64,000 bases of DNA, from the NCBI GenBank assembly GCA_037176705.1, contig CM073907.1, positions 13,981,001 through 14,045,000 of the forward strand, written 5' to 3'. Made by a program: the position numbers and the translations under genes. Positions 1-12,300 of the stretch are shown here, in pieces (the stretch's first letter is position 1; each line of letters begins with the position of its first letter). The notes beneath the pieces are model-generated. The model saw nothing but the letters and a program-made list of their open reading frames with translations, did not search any database and had not been told where the DNA came from. The DNA is from Molossus alvarezi (lineage: Eukaryota > Chordata > Mammalia > Chiroptera > Molossidae).

Positions 1-30
1 TGCAGAACTCATCCTGAAGCTCTGAAGGGC

Positions 31-146
31 CAAGCGTCCAGGAAGCACCCGCGGAGGGCCCGGGGCACAGTACCTTCCTTCTCCTGTGACCTGAAAGGCC
101 CAAGCGTCCAAGAGGTGCCCGCGGAGGGCCCGGGCACGTACCTTCC
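31..146. repeat. 70-bp tandem duplication spanning the w45 splice donor
   Basis: Two copies, about 31-98 and 101-146, share caagcgtcca, a block containing gcggagggcccggg, and taccttcc. On the minus strand each copy contains GGAAG followed by GTAC, so the 5' splice site of w45 has a near-copy about 70 bp inside the intron. Confidence 0.75.
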
Positions 147-332
147 CCTGCGCCCCGGATGACTGCCAGCAGGGCTCGCTGCCGTCGACCAGACGGGAAG
201 CCTGGCTCACGGAGGACGAGACGTGCAGGTTCCTCACCATCCGGGCCCAGCTGTCCAGCAGTGCTCCTGGCTGGCTGCTGCGGCATCGCTTCAGCTGTTT
301 TCCAGAACGGCCACAGAATATGGCCGACTGTC
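142..332 (-). CDS. HERC2: HERC2 exon w45 (start of DOC/APC10 domain)
   Basis: About residues 2753-2816, landmarks [19 protein letters not shown] and [16 protein letters not shown], the entry to the DOC (APC10-like) domain. Acceptor caacag, donor GTACGT, ends in phase 0. This is the last exon in the window; the donor and the following bases are duplicated about 70 bp downstream. Confidence 0.96.
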
Positions 333-3300
333 CTGTTGGGTGGTGACCAGACAGTGTGAGCACTTGTGGGCACGACCTTCACATCAAGAAATGACTACAT
401 GAAAACAGCTAAGTTTTCAAATTAAAAGGACCCAATAAAAACCTAAAATGGCTTCCAGAAAACCTAGGCAAGACATCTACCACCATTTCTGAGCTGATGT
501 CCACATGGTGCTGATTTACTCTACCTGGCTCTCCCAGGTGACGTCCAGATGGAGGCCACGTTAAGCTAGGGAGAAGTTTAGTAACAGTGCTTACAGAAAT
601 CATTCTTTTGTTTCGGATTCAATCATCTTTATTAATCTATCAATGTTACGTTTTATACACAATATCTAGTTGTCTTTTTAAAGAGATCTACTTTTAGTAC
701 ATCATGTTAATAGTAAAAAGCCAGATAAGATGGCTAAACTTTAATTACCTCTGCACAAGGCAAGCTAGAAAGTCAATCACTTTACACACACATAAGAGTA
801 GTGTTCCAAAACTACTAGGAAGCTGCTACACTTTTAAGCAGGAGAGGAAAAAACTTTCATTTTGGTCTTTTCTGTGTTCTAGCAAATTATACTTTCAATT
901 AACAGCAACAATGACATCATAAAAAATGCTCTGCTTTTTCAATTTCTGAACTTGAATACAACTTAAAATGAAACAGTAGCACGGGAGTCTCTGGGGAGCA
1001 AGCGGCTAGCAGCTGCAGTCATCAGTGTAGCTGAGCCTCTTTATCGGCACCAGGTCCAGGTGGGATGCAGCCCCGGCCAAAGGAGCACGGTTATGTGCAA
1101 AAGGGTTGGGCCCACTTGGAGGAGGGTCATGGTACTTGCAGACTGAGTAAAACCCGGTCTTGGTCGATAGGCCCTGGGTTAGCATGGAGCCATTCCAGGG
1201 CAGAAATCATTCTTATTGAAAATGCTTTTATGAAGGCTAAGCAAACAGATACATAAAGAGTCTCTTCTTCCAGCGAAGGCAAATCTTAAAATTCCTCCCA
1301 CTGAGGATGACAATAAGAGGCAGACAAAACACGGAAAGATGAAGCATCTTGAAAAGTACCAGTTAAAAAGAGAGTACAGAATGACGGGACCAGAACATGG
1401 GAATCTGAGGAAGGCTGAGCTGGACAGAGGTATCCAGAGAAGCTACCCTGTGGATCACACAGGCTGTTTTTCCTGAGGGTACCTGTCAGTTTCTAAGGAG
1501 AGGCCCCAAGAGGAAGCACACTACTTCTGACAGTTGGGGTCCACAGTCCACCACAAGAGAAGGGGTGACGCAGAAAAACCCACACTTTGGGCTGGGATTC
1601 CCAACAAGAACCCCAAGAAGGGTGAACTAATGCAGGGTTGTTTTGGTTGTTGCTAATCCTCACTTGAAGATACTTTTCTTTCCATTGACTTTTAGATAGA
1701 GTGGGAGGGAAGGAGAAAGGAGAGAGGGAGGCAGAGGGGGATGGTGGGGAGAAAGAGATGTGAGACAGACACATTGATTGACTGCCTCCGCACAGCCCGG
1801 ACCAGGGCTGAGGATCCAACCTGCAACCCAGGTAGGTGCCCTTGACCGTAATCGAACCTGTGAACCTTCAGTTCTTGGGCCGATATTCTAACTGCTGAGC
1901 CAACCAGCCAAGGCTGTTTGATTGCTTGTATAAATATCACAGAGAAAGGAAGTTCTGACACATGCTGCAATGTGGATGAACCCTGGAGACATAAAATGGA
2001 GTAAGCCAGTCACAAAAGGACAAATTCTGGTTGTTCCACTTATGAGATGAACCTAGAGTCTCAAATTTACAGAGGCAGAGAGCAAACTAGAAATTGCCAG
2101 GGGCTGGGGGAGGGGAGAAGGAGCATTTCTGCTTAACGAGCAGAATTTATGTCTGAAATAATAAAAAGGTTTTGGAAACAGTTGTGACGGTTGTGTTAAC
2201 TCCCTGAATTGTACACTTAAAAATGATTCAGCCCTGGCTGGTTTGGCTCAGCAGTTAGAGCGCTGGCCCGCAGACAAGAGAGGCCCGGGTTCGGTTTCCG
2301 CTAAGGACACGTAACTCGGTTTGTCTCTGGCCCCGGTTGGGGTTGTGTGGGTGGTGGCCAGTCGATGTGTCTCTCTCATGTCGATGTTTCTCTCTCTCTC
2401 CCTCCCACTCTATCTTAAGATCAATGCAAAAAAAAAAAAGAAAAGAAAGAAAATATATAGTAAAAGACAAATAGAAAGATTCACTCTCCATCTATTCAAT
2501 TCCACACCCACACAAGGAAACACGCTATTAGTTGCTTTCGATCTTTTAAAGTCCTCTATGGAAACACAAACACAACCTCTGCTATTCTCATTGCTGTGGC
2601 CCCTCACTGCTGGAAAGAAAAGCAAGTCATCAGCGGGCAGGACCCTGTCCTGCTTCACTGTGGGCACTGCAGTGCTCACTGCACACACCTGGGCTTTAAA
2701 GAGCAAAATTACAACAGCTGTGTCCACAATAGTGCTCTCAGTAAGAACATAACCATTCTACCACACCTGGTTCATTTATTCTGCCAAATGTATGCCTGGT
2801 GTTGTGTTTTCTGGTCTTGAAACACGTTTCACAAAAGTCGAAATCATCACAGTTTCTGCACTTGAATCTGGGCCCATTGATAGGAAACATCTGGCAGCCA
2901 TCGCACCTATTTTTAAAACAGATGAAGTCACTTACTACAGTTCCTTCCACAGAAAACCATCCCTCCCAAACCTAGCAACACAGGAGGACAACTCACGTGA
3001 CCCCGGGATGCACGCTGGGCACCAGCTCCATCTCTGACAGGAGCCCGGTCCAGTGCGACTGCTGAGGGAAGTCGACGATGACGTCTTTCCCGTTGGCACT
3101 GAAAGCTAGGACAGGACAGGCTTGCTGGGCACCTGCGCCACCGAGAAGACCTGGCAGAGCCCGAGCTGCACCTCGTGTGTGCTCCTCTACTGCGGTGACT
3201 TAGGTTCCACAACAACTCTCTTAGGCACACAGACAGACTGAGGGATGAACCAGCCCACAATGTCAGGAATTAGCATCAAAATAAGGAGGCCGGGGTTGGG

Positions 3301-6300
3301 GTGGGACCATCTGGCCAGAAGTGCAACTACTGAAGACATCACGGGTACGTGGAGGCTGATTATACTTGATTCTCTACTTTTGGACATTAGAAGTCTTCCA
3401 CATTAGGTTTGTTTTTAATTACACCATGTCACATACTCCACTTAGTACCTCCAGGAATAAAAATCACATTAACAATGTCAATAATGTCAAAACAGCCCGG
3501 CCGGTGTGGCTCAGTGGTTGAGCATCGACCCATGCACCAAGAGGTTGCGGGTTCGATTCCCAGTCAGGGCACGTGCCCAGGTTGTGGGAGGCATGCAGGA
3601 GGTGGCCAATCGATGTTCTCTTTCATTGATGTTTCTATCTCTCTCTCCCTCTCCCTTCCTCCCTCTCTAAAATCAATAAACGAAGAAAATAATAACGTCA
3701 AAACATCTCTTTCCCTTTGGCGAGAGCACTCTGCTACTCAAAGCACTCACCTCTAAACCAAGTTCTTATTTTTTAATTTTATCTTTGGTTTGATTTGTAG
3801 AGCTTTTAACACATCTCTTAAAAAAATGTTAAGCTGCAGTGAAATGTTAAATAAGCCGTTTGTCTACTTAGGCTGAGAAGCGCCCTGCCCCCGGGAAGCC
3901 CCTGTGGCCATGCCTCAGCTTGGCTGCTGGACAGCAGTTCCCTACAAGGCGCACACAAGCCAGAGCAACATCTCTTCATGCACGGCCGAGTTTAAAGATA
4001 CCATCAAAGCACATGCATATTCAATTATTTCTCGTGAAGCTGTTAAAATGGACACACTGCACCTTTTAAAGTATGCCACTTGATCTAAAACCTCAACATC
4101 ACATTAAATATAAACGGAGAATTGTGTGTTTCCAGTTCCTAACTCCCATTATTTGCACGTTTCCCTTATTAAACTTAGTCCTGAATTTTTATAAAGCATT
4201 AAGAAAGAGAGAAGATAGTCCTAGCCCAAGGGATCTGGCCAGATGCTTGCATTTGGGCCACTGGGCAGAATGCTGGACAAAGCCGGTGTACAGAACAGCA
4301 CCAGGCAGGGACGCCCTGTGACTGATGATGGAGATAAAAACAAAGCCACCAGGCCTGGTCAGGCTCACGTCCATCCAAACCCGACACCCCGCCCTCCTGC
4401 ACGAACAACTGCCTCCTTGCAACCCCATCTCCTTCCTGCCTCCTAGAAAACACTGAAGGTAGTCCTGGCCAGTTTGGCTCAGCGGTTAGAGCATCGGCCT
4501 GCGGTCTGGAGAGACCCGGGTCTGGTTCCCGCTAAGGGCACGTACCTCGGTTGCAGTTTGTCCCTGGCCCTGGTTGGGTCGTGTGGGTGGCGACCACTCG
4601 ATGTGTCCCTTTCACATCGATGTTTCTCTCTCTCTCTCTCCCTCCCACTCTCTCTGAACAAAATATCAAAAAATGTCCTCGGGTGAGGATTATAAAAAAA
4701 AAAAAAAGAAAACACTGAAGGTACCCATTCTTAGCATTACCCGCTTCCTTGAACCTTCCCCAGTATCCAACATGAACCCCATCAGCCCCCTGTGACACCG
4801 CTCACGGAGACACCCAGGTCTCCAGGGCATACATCCTCCCGAGAGGCAATGGGTCAGTAAACCTCACATTTCAACTACAGGTGTGCCCCGTCTTGAGGAC
4901 ACTAACAAGCAAAAGAACACAATTCATTTATCACAAGGCTTCCTTCACACTTGTTTTACTAGTCCTTGAGTGAGAAGAAAAATCAGTTGACATTAGTTGA
5001 GCAAAGCGGACATTTTGTCGCCTAGACAGTGTTACCTTTCACAACCCCCACACTCTGGTGCGTCACGGATCCCCACTTGTACTTCGGGGTGGTGACGGAG
5101 GCTCGGACACGCACCTTGTCGCCAACCTTGATGTGGGAAGGGAAGCTTGGAGGCGGGTAGCCTGCAGATGCAATGCCGAGGAGTGAGTCAGCACTCGCTC
5201 CAGGAGCTGCTCTGTGAGGAGGGCAGGCCGGGCGGGGACAGGTGCTCACCTATGAGCTCCACGTGGATGTACCTGACCCAGTACGTGCCTCCTTTGTGCT
5301 GCCAGTCGCACTGCACGTTGAGGTCATGCAGCCCGTCTCGGTCCAGCTTGATCACCTTGCCCACGTCTCCTTCACACACCTCCTCATACGCCCGGCAGCA
5401 TCGCACCATCATTCCCACCTCAAATGAAAGCCAGACTGAAAACCCAGCCCGTGTAAAATCAGACAAAACAAACAATTACAAGTAGCATTATTGCTCCTAA
5501 GGCAGGATTTCCTCTAGCATGGACTGCGCTCTCAGAATCCTGTGACAGAAACGGAAGCAGGGCTCCTCAGAAAGCCAGCCGACTCGCTGTGGCAGGAAAC
5601 ACACCCATGACCCTGGGTCAATGCACCACAGAACAAGGGAGTGACCAGAGATGACCGTGTTCACTCAGAACAACCTAATGAAGAGGAATGAAGACTAGAA
5701 CACATGCAACTAGAACGCCAGGCACACATTGCCATGACGACAGGCAGGACTAAGGCTCTCGGTCACTCTGTGAGTGCCCGGGAACCAGCTCTCCACTCAG
5801 AAAACTGATCAAGCAGGAAACAAAACACAAAACACGCACTCACTCTGCTCCCGTATGAACTGCATTATGAAGAGCAGCCAGAGCTGACGTGCAAGTTTTC
5901 ATATCAAAGAACAGAAACTCCAGCTAACACAATGGGAAGGGATGCCCATGTTAGAAAGCCACCGTCAGGCACCTGTCAGGACGGGTTTGGGCAAAGGCAC
6001 TAATGGCCATTAGCGCACCAAGATGAACGAGGAGCAGAGGTTGTGCACAGATGGAGCAAGCTGACAGCACCGAGCCCAGCGCCCCTGCGGCGGGCCGACT
6101 GATGCCTTCTGGCCCAAGACAGAGCTGAGCCCAGACCCTGGGGCTGCCCCTTGGACTGCAGGACATGCAGCAGAGGGAGAGGTGGCCAGTGGACTGCGGG
6201 ACACGCAGAGGAGGGAGAGGTGGCCAGTGGACTGCGGGACACGCAGCGGAGGGAGAGGTGGCCAGTGGACTGCGGGACACGCAGCGGAGGGAGAGGTGGC

Positions 6301-9300
6301 CAGTGGACTGCGGGACACGCAGAGGAGGGAGAGGTGGCCAGTGGACTGCGGGACACGCAGAGGAGGGAGAGGTGGCCAGTGGACTGCGGGACACGCAGAG
6401 GAGGGAGAGGTGGCCAGTGGACTGCGGGACACGCAGAGGAGGGAGAGGTGGCCAGTGGACTGCGGGACACGCAGAGGAGGGAGAGGTGGCCAGTGGACTG
6501 CGGGACACGCAGAGGAGGGAGAGGTGGCCAGTGGACTGCGGGACACGCAGAGGAGGGAGAGGTGGCCAGTGGACTGCGGGACACGCAGAGGAGGGAGAGG
6601 TGGCCAGTGGACTGCGGGACACGCAGAGGAGGGAGAGGTGGCCAGTGGACTGCGGGACACGCAGAGGAGGGAGAGGTGGCCAGTGCAGCTTTGGCCACAG
6701 AAATTACATGAAGAGGAAAAAATGCAGGGAAATGTTCTAGGTTATAAGACACTTCTGAGACACACCACCCAAATGTAAGGTGTGTGAGCTTGATTGCATT
6801 CAAATTTCTAAAAATCATTGTAAAAAAAAGTATTTTTGAAAACACTGGGAGAATCTGAGCAAGCCCTGGATACGAGACGACAGAACTGTCTGTCTTGCTA
6901 AGTGATGTTAGGTACCAGTGACGCCGCGTTACACGTGCTGACGTATTTACAGGTGCAGTGACAGGACTCGGGGATCTTCTCTGGAGGACACTAGTAGCAC
7001 AGCAGAAGCAACACAAGAAAGGCTTTGTGAAGAAAGGATGACGTGAGAGGGTAACTAGACTTGTAAGTTGGACAGCAGCGAGTACGACTACGGAAAGCAA
7101 ACACACGCGGATTTTAAACAGCATCCGCAGTGGGGATAGGAACAGCGCAGGTCTCTGCCATGTGGCTGTGGACCAGTCCCTCTTCTGTGGCTCTGTCCCC
7201 ACACCGATCTTCTGCTCCTCTACTCCTGCCCCAGGCACAGGGCCTCCCTGCCGGCTGCTGTGCCTCACTTGCCGGGCTGCTGACATTCCCAGATGTCGGC
7301 ACAGGGGCTGGATGAGGCCTGAGCGAGGCTCTAGCCTGGACACTCACCTGGATGCTCTCTCTCACGTACACGGCATAGTCGTCACTGCTCGGGAAGTCCG
7401 CCCGCGTCTTGTAAGTCTGACTTTCTGTTACAACGGCACCGGTAGACTATAAAAGATGAAATACTTTTAAAAATAGTGAACCAGATAAAACTACTTAAAA
7501 AGAAGTATGAAATCTGTAATATAAAGAAAGTGTGAAATATTTACCAAATTTTCCCTATAAAATATTTTTTTTGAAGCAAGGGGAAGTTTATTGACTGAGA
7601 AGGCCTTGCTCAAAAAGATAGGAGAACTAATTCCAAATCCATCTGAAGAGCTAAAATTCTTCCTTTAAAAAAGTTTAACAGCAAAAGCACAGTAAGCAAA
7701 ATGAATCTCAGACACTAAAAGTACAGAATTTTCTGAGGCATTTCACAATCAATCCATGAAACAAGGCCTCACATACATGACTTTTTACTACAGTTCCTTC
7801 TAATGCTACCTGACATCATTAGATGTTGGAACAAGAGTCTGTTTTAGAGCTAAAAGTAAGAACTAAGAAAACCCCGCCAGCACTCAGCATCCCTGTGTGC
7901 CCAGCAGAACCCGAGAGAGCCCTCGAGTGGCCAGGAGGAACCCAGCGCACGGGACAGGTGGGCACAGGCGGGGGGCAGCACACGAACACTGACCATAGCA
8001 CAGGCCATGTCATCTACATCCTCCATCAGCTCCTCATCTGAACAGTCCTCAGATCCGGTGTCTGCGTCGGAGAGATCCGTGACCTGCACGTCCGCGTGGT
8101 CCAGCAGCCACCCGACCAGGGCCTCCACACCTATGAGCAAGCACGACAGCATGCCCAGAGTGGGCCCCACATGCACGCCGGCCCTCAGGCCTCTGACGTT
8201 ATCATCGCCAAGGTCGACCTGCAAACAAGCAGGTGGGCACAGGGAAATGCCCACCAGGAAATCGCAGTACCTGGCAAGCCAGCATGCCCAGAGGCACCAG
8301 TGAGCGATTTCAGCGCGAACTCTATGTTCCTTCTAGGGAATCCCATTTCCATAAGCTGAACCACAATGGGCGGAGCAGGGACAGGTGACTGCTTGCGTTT
8401 CCTGGTTCTGATGGGGCGGAGATGCTGCGCAGGCACCGGCGTGGTGGCCTCGCTGGAGCTGCCGTCTTCGAACACTGGGCTGGATGGGTGAGCGCACTCC
8501 ACAGCCAGACACTGGCACACAGCAAGAGCGGCAGCCTGCACAAAGACAGCGAGCTGGAGGCTTGGTCGAGCCAGGCAACCGAAGCCGGTCTAAGAAATGG
8601 TGGTTTCGGCCTTCTGCCGTGAAGTGCAGCGAGGAAGTTTAGAAAGCCAGAACTGCTGGTGCATGTGGTAAGACATGACTTTACTAGTTTAACGCAGGAG
8701 AGGGAGACTACATTCTGATGACCCCCGCTATGGCTCACACACAGCCTAGGTAATGAGCCTGAGCTGCTCAGAAAACACTGTGCATGGGACAGAAACAGCC
8801 AAGGACACTGACAGTACCTCGAGCTCCTGCCTGTCGAATATGGCCTTCACTGGGGATGGCTGGGTGGCTGAGGCCAGCAGCTGCTGCAGGAGGATCACTG
8901 GGGGCTGTGGCCCTTCAGGAGACATGTCCCCCAGGTCAGGGGATGCAGCTGCGCCGTCATCTGGATAAAAGCAAAACAAGCGTGACATTCAAGGTAACAG
9001 ACTGAATACAGTAGCTGGAGAGGCTTCCATCCCATCACACACTAGACAGCTAGACCCTCAGGGAACAGAGAGCCAAAGACCTGGCTTACCCTCTGAAGAA
9101 TTTCCACTCCCTGGTTTTTGGGCTCGGTCCTTCATTAGGTCCATCTGCCTCTTTACAGCCAACAAAAGCCGCCACCCAGACCCCTGCCCATTCTGCCTGC
9201 CTGCCAAGAGAGCACACTTCAGTGCTCAGACACCCATCTAGGGACACGCCCCTGTGCACTTCCAGCCCTGGCTCCTCCTGCCACCCCCTTGTTCAAACCA

Positions 9301-12300
9301 TGGTCAGGGGACGCCCTTCTGTCTCTTTCTCTCAGGACTTCGGCAAGGTGGCTAATGCTTCCTGTCTGCCCTAGGCCCTGACACCCACTGCCTCCCGCCC
9401 ACTAGGTCTCACACAGCACTAGAGCTGGCTGTTTTGGCATGGTGACAACTTCAACTAATTCTCTGATTTCCCAGGACTGGAAAATCTTTCTCTTCGAGGA
9501 CCAGAAAGCAATACACCAGGGTGACCAGCCACATGGCCTGTGGAACACCTGCTGTTCTCACAGCTACCTGGCGGCGCGGCGGCAGCCTCCTGCACGGCGG
9601 GCTGGGCCAGGATCTGCCTGAGCTGGTCCTGGTGGGAGAGCAGAGCGCGGCCTGCCTTCAGGATGTACAGCTTCAGCTGCTGGCACCGCAGCAGGTCCAG
9701 ATCTACTTGTCCTGTGGGAGCAAAGGACGCAGGGCCAAGCCCTGCTCGGGCTCGGCTCCCTGCTGCAGTGATGTGACATGAATAATGCCTGCCCTGGCCG
9801 GTTTGGCTCAGCAGTTAGAGCATCGGCCTGCGGACCAGAGTCCTGGGTTCGACTCTGGCCAAGGGCATGTACCTCGGTTGCAGGTCATCCCCAGCCCCAG
9901 TTGTGGTTGGGGGGGGGGCAACCAATTGATGTGAGAGAGACACACATCGATTTTCTCTCTCTTTCTCTCCTCCCCCCTCTATCCTTCCCACTCTATCTGA
10001 AGATAAATGGGAAAATGTCTTCGGGTGAGGATTAAACAGTAGATGAATAACACCCACCTGTGGGAACAGGCTGTCAGTCACAAAGGACTGGTCTTCCCCA
10101 GAGTTAACTGAGACTGGTGTCTGAGGGGAAGCACCTCGTCTCCCCAGTGTCCCCCTTTCCTGCTCCCCATGCAACTGCCTCAGTGGGCCAGGGGGGGTCA
10201 GACTGTTTAACAGTCAGAACTCCATCAACTATCATCAGTAGAGTCAAACGTTCCCAACAGCTACAAATCTAACCAGGTATCTATGTCACAGAGGATCTGC
10301 ACCTTATCTGCAAGGCACCACCTAGACAATTTTGTCAGACATTTGATCAGGACCACAGCCCTCCCTCGACTCTCCTCTCATCAAAGGAACACAGCCACGC
10401 CCACAGGCCGCTGGCGAGCAGACCAAGGAAGCCGCGTGGAGATGCAGGCGACAGCAGGAGCAGAGCACAATCATCCCAGCAGACCAAGCTGGAACCCCGG
10501 AGGCAAGACAGGAACGAGCAAGGGCAGGGGACGGAAGAAGCATGAACCCAACCACCTGGCAGATGGATTCATTCACTGTGACCGGCCAGGGGACACGACC
10601 AACTGCATCCTGCACGTGCTACGGCTGACACACACGACGTGCCCTCCGTCCAGAGCTGTGAGCTGGAGCTTCAGAGTCAGCCGCAACCAAAGGAGTGGGG
10701 AGAGGGGTGAGAGGACTCAAGAAGGGCACAAGATGAGCCGGAATTGGGGTGACAGTACAGGGACTCCCGGGGTGAAGCATAGTCAGGGGGAAGAAAGCCC
10801 AAGAGCGTGGGGGCAACGCAGGCACAATGCAGAGCAGGATCCAGACATGGGAAGAGGAGTTTCGCGTAAGTGGTCTCCGCCTCCATCCACAGGTGTATGA
10901 AGCGAGGCGGCCCAAGCACACAGGCCCTGCTGGGTGTGACAGTGAGGAGGCCAAGAGCAAAATCCCCCCAGGGCAACTGGGCCAGAGAGCCACAGCTGGA
11001 GGTTACTGGGGAGCGAGAAACAACAGACTCCTCTCCAAAACGCTCGCTCAGAACACACACTGCCCTGGGGAGCAGGGGGAGGACACTTCCAGCACTAAGT
11101 TGCTCTTTGTATTCATCACACACTCAGCACGTCCAGGGTTCCACACCCACTGTGACCCAGTGTCAATCCGTCTGAGCCCAAAGACTAACAGTGTACTAAC
11201 CTGCAAACCCCTGTTTGGTTGATTTCTTTATTTTGTGCTTTTCCAATTTGCTCCCAGCGAGGTTCACCAGCTGAGCCCAGACGGAGAGCATGGGGTCTGT
11301 GAAGGGCAGGTTGGTGATGCTGAAGGCCACGGCAGGGAGCTGAAGAAAGAACAAGGAGCCTTCACTGTGGGGCCAATGAGATGGAAAAGTAAGATGCTCT
11401 GGAAGTTATCATGACCATGAGGCCTTATTCTGAAAGCCCTCCTATGTCTACAGTCTTTTGACAGCTGAGAATAATTTTAAAAGATGACATTAAAGGGAAG
11501 ATGCTTATGTGTATAATAAATATAACCCAAATTAATTTTTTTTCATCAGTTTGTCAGCAATAATAATGTCAGGGTGGTAATTATTATCTCCTTAGGCTTT
11601 CTCTCTGCATTTAAGTTCACTACAACGTGAATTTTTTTCCATAACCACCAAAGTATTTCACAGAAACACAGTCAGACTGCAACTTGGGCCACATCAGAGT
11701 AACATGAGCCCTCCATTTCCCTGGGCGTCACTACTTCACAGATTTAAGTGACAGCAGCTGCTACATCAACTGTCACTCAACTCTATTAGAAAGCATTTTC
11801 TACTTGAAGAAAGATCATTTTTTAAGTAATCATTTTTAGGTTTTTTAAAAAGTTGAGTTGTTCAACAAAAAATATACTTCGTAAGTTCACGTTTTAAAAT
11901 AACCCATACTCAACCACTGAGCCGATTCCCGGTCAGGGCACAGGCCCAGGTTGTGGGCCAAACCCCTACTGGGGGGCATGCAGGAGGCGGCCAATCGATG
12001 TTCTCTCTCATGGATGTTTCTCTCTCCCTGAAAACCATAAAGAAAAAAATAATAAGAAATAAAACACCCAACACTAACTTACAGTGTCACAGGACCTGCT
12101 AAGCTGCTATCACCCTCTCCCGACTGCGAGCCAGGCCTACACATCCCGGCGCAACGTGGACAGACGAGCCAGGCAGACAGCTCTCCTGAGTGCGGACAGC
12201 TTCTGGAGGGCAGCGTGAGCTGCGAGGACCCCAGCACTGTGTCAGAACCCAGTTCTAGTAGAAAACCCCTTTACCTCACGGCCCAGTCACCGAGCACAGT

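Noticed and set aside
409..603. 64-codon minus-strand frame downstream of w45 side
   Set aside because: No HERC2 similarity, no splice sites, lies in the upstream intron of w45.
6153..6684. CRISPR-like array
   Set aside because: The units are contiguous with no unique spacers, in a mammalian intron.
6000..7343. 447-codon minus-strand open frame and three about 190-codon plus-strand frames
   Set aside because: They are products of the 38-bp minisatellite, which lacks stops in most frames on both strands. Protein repeats differ between frames and match nothing.
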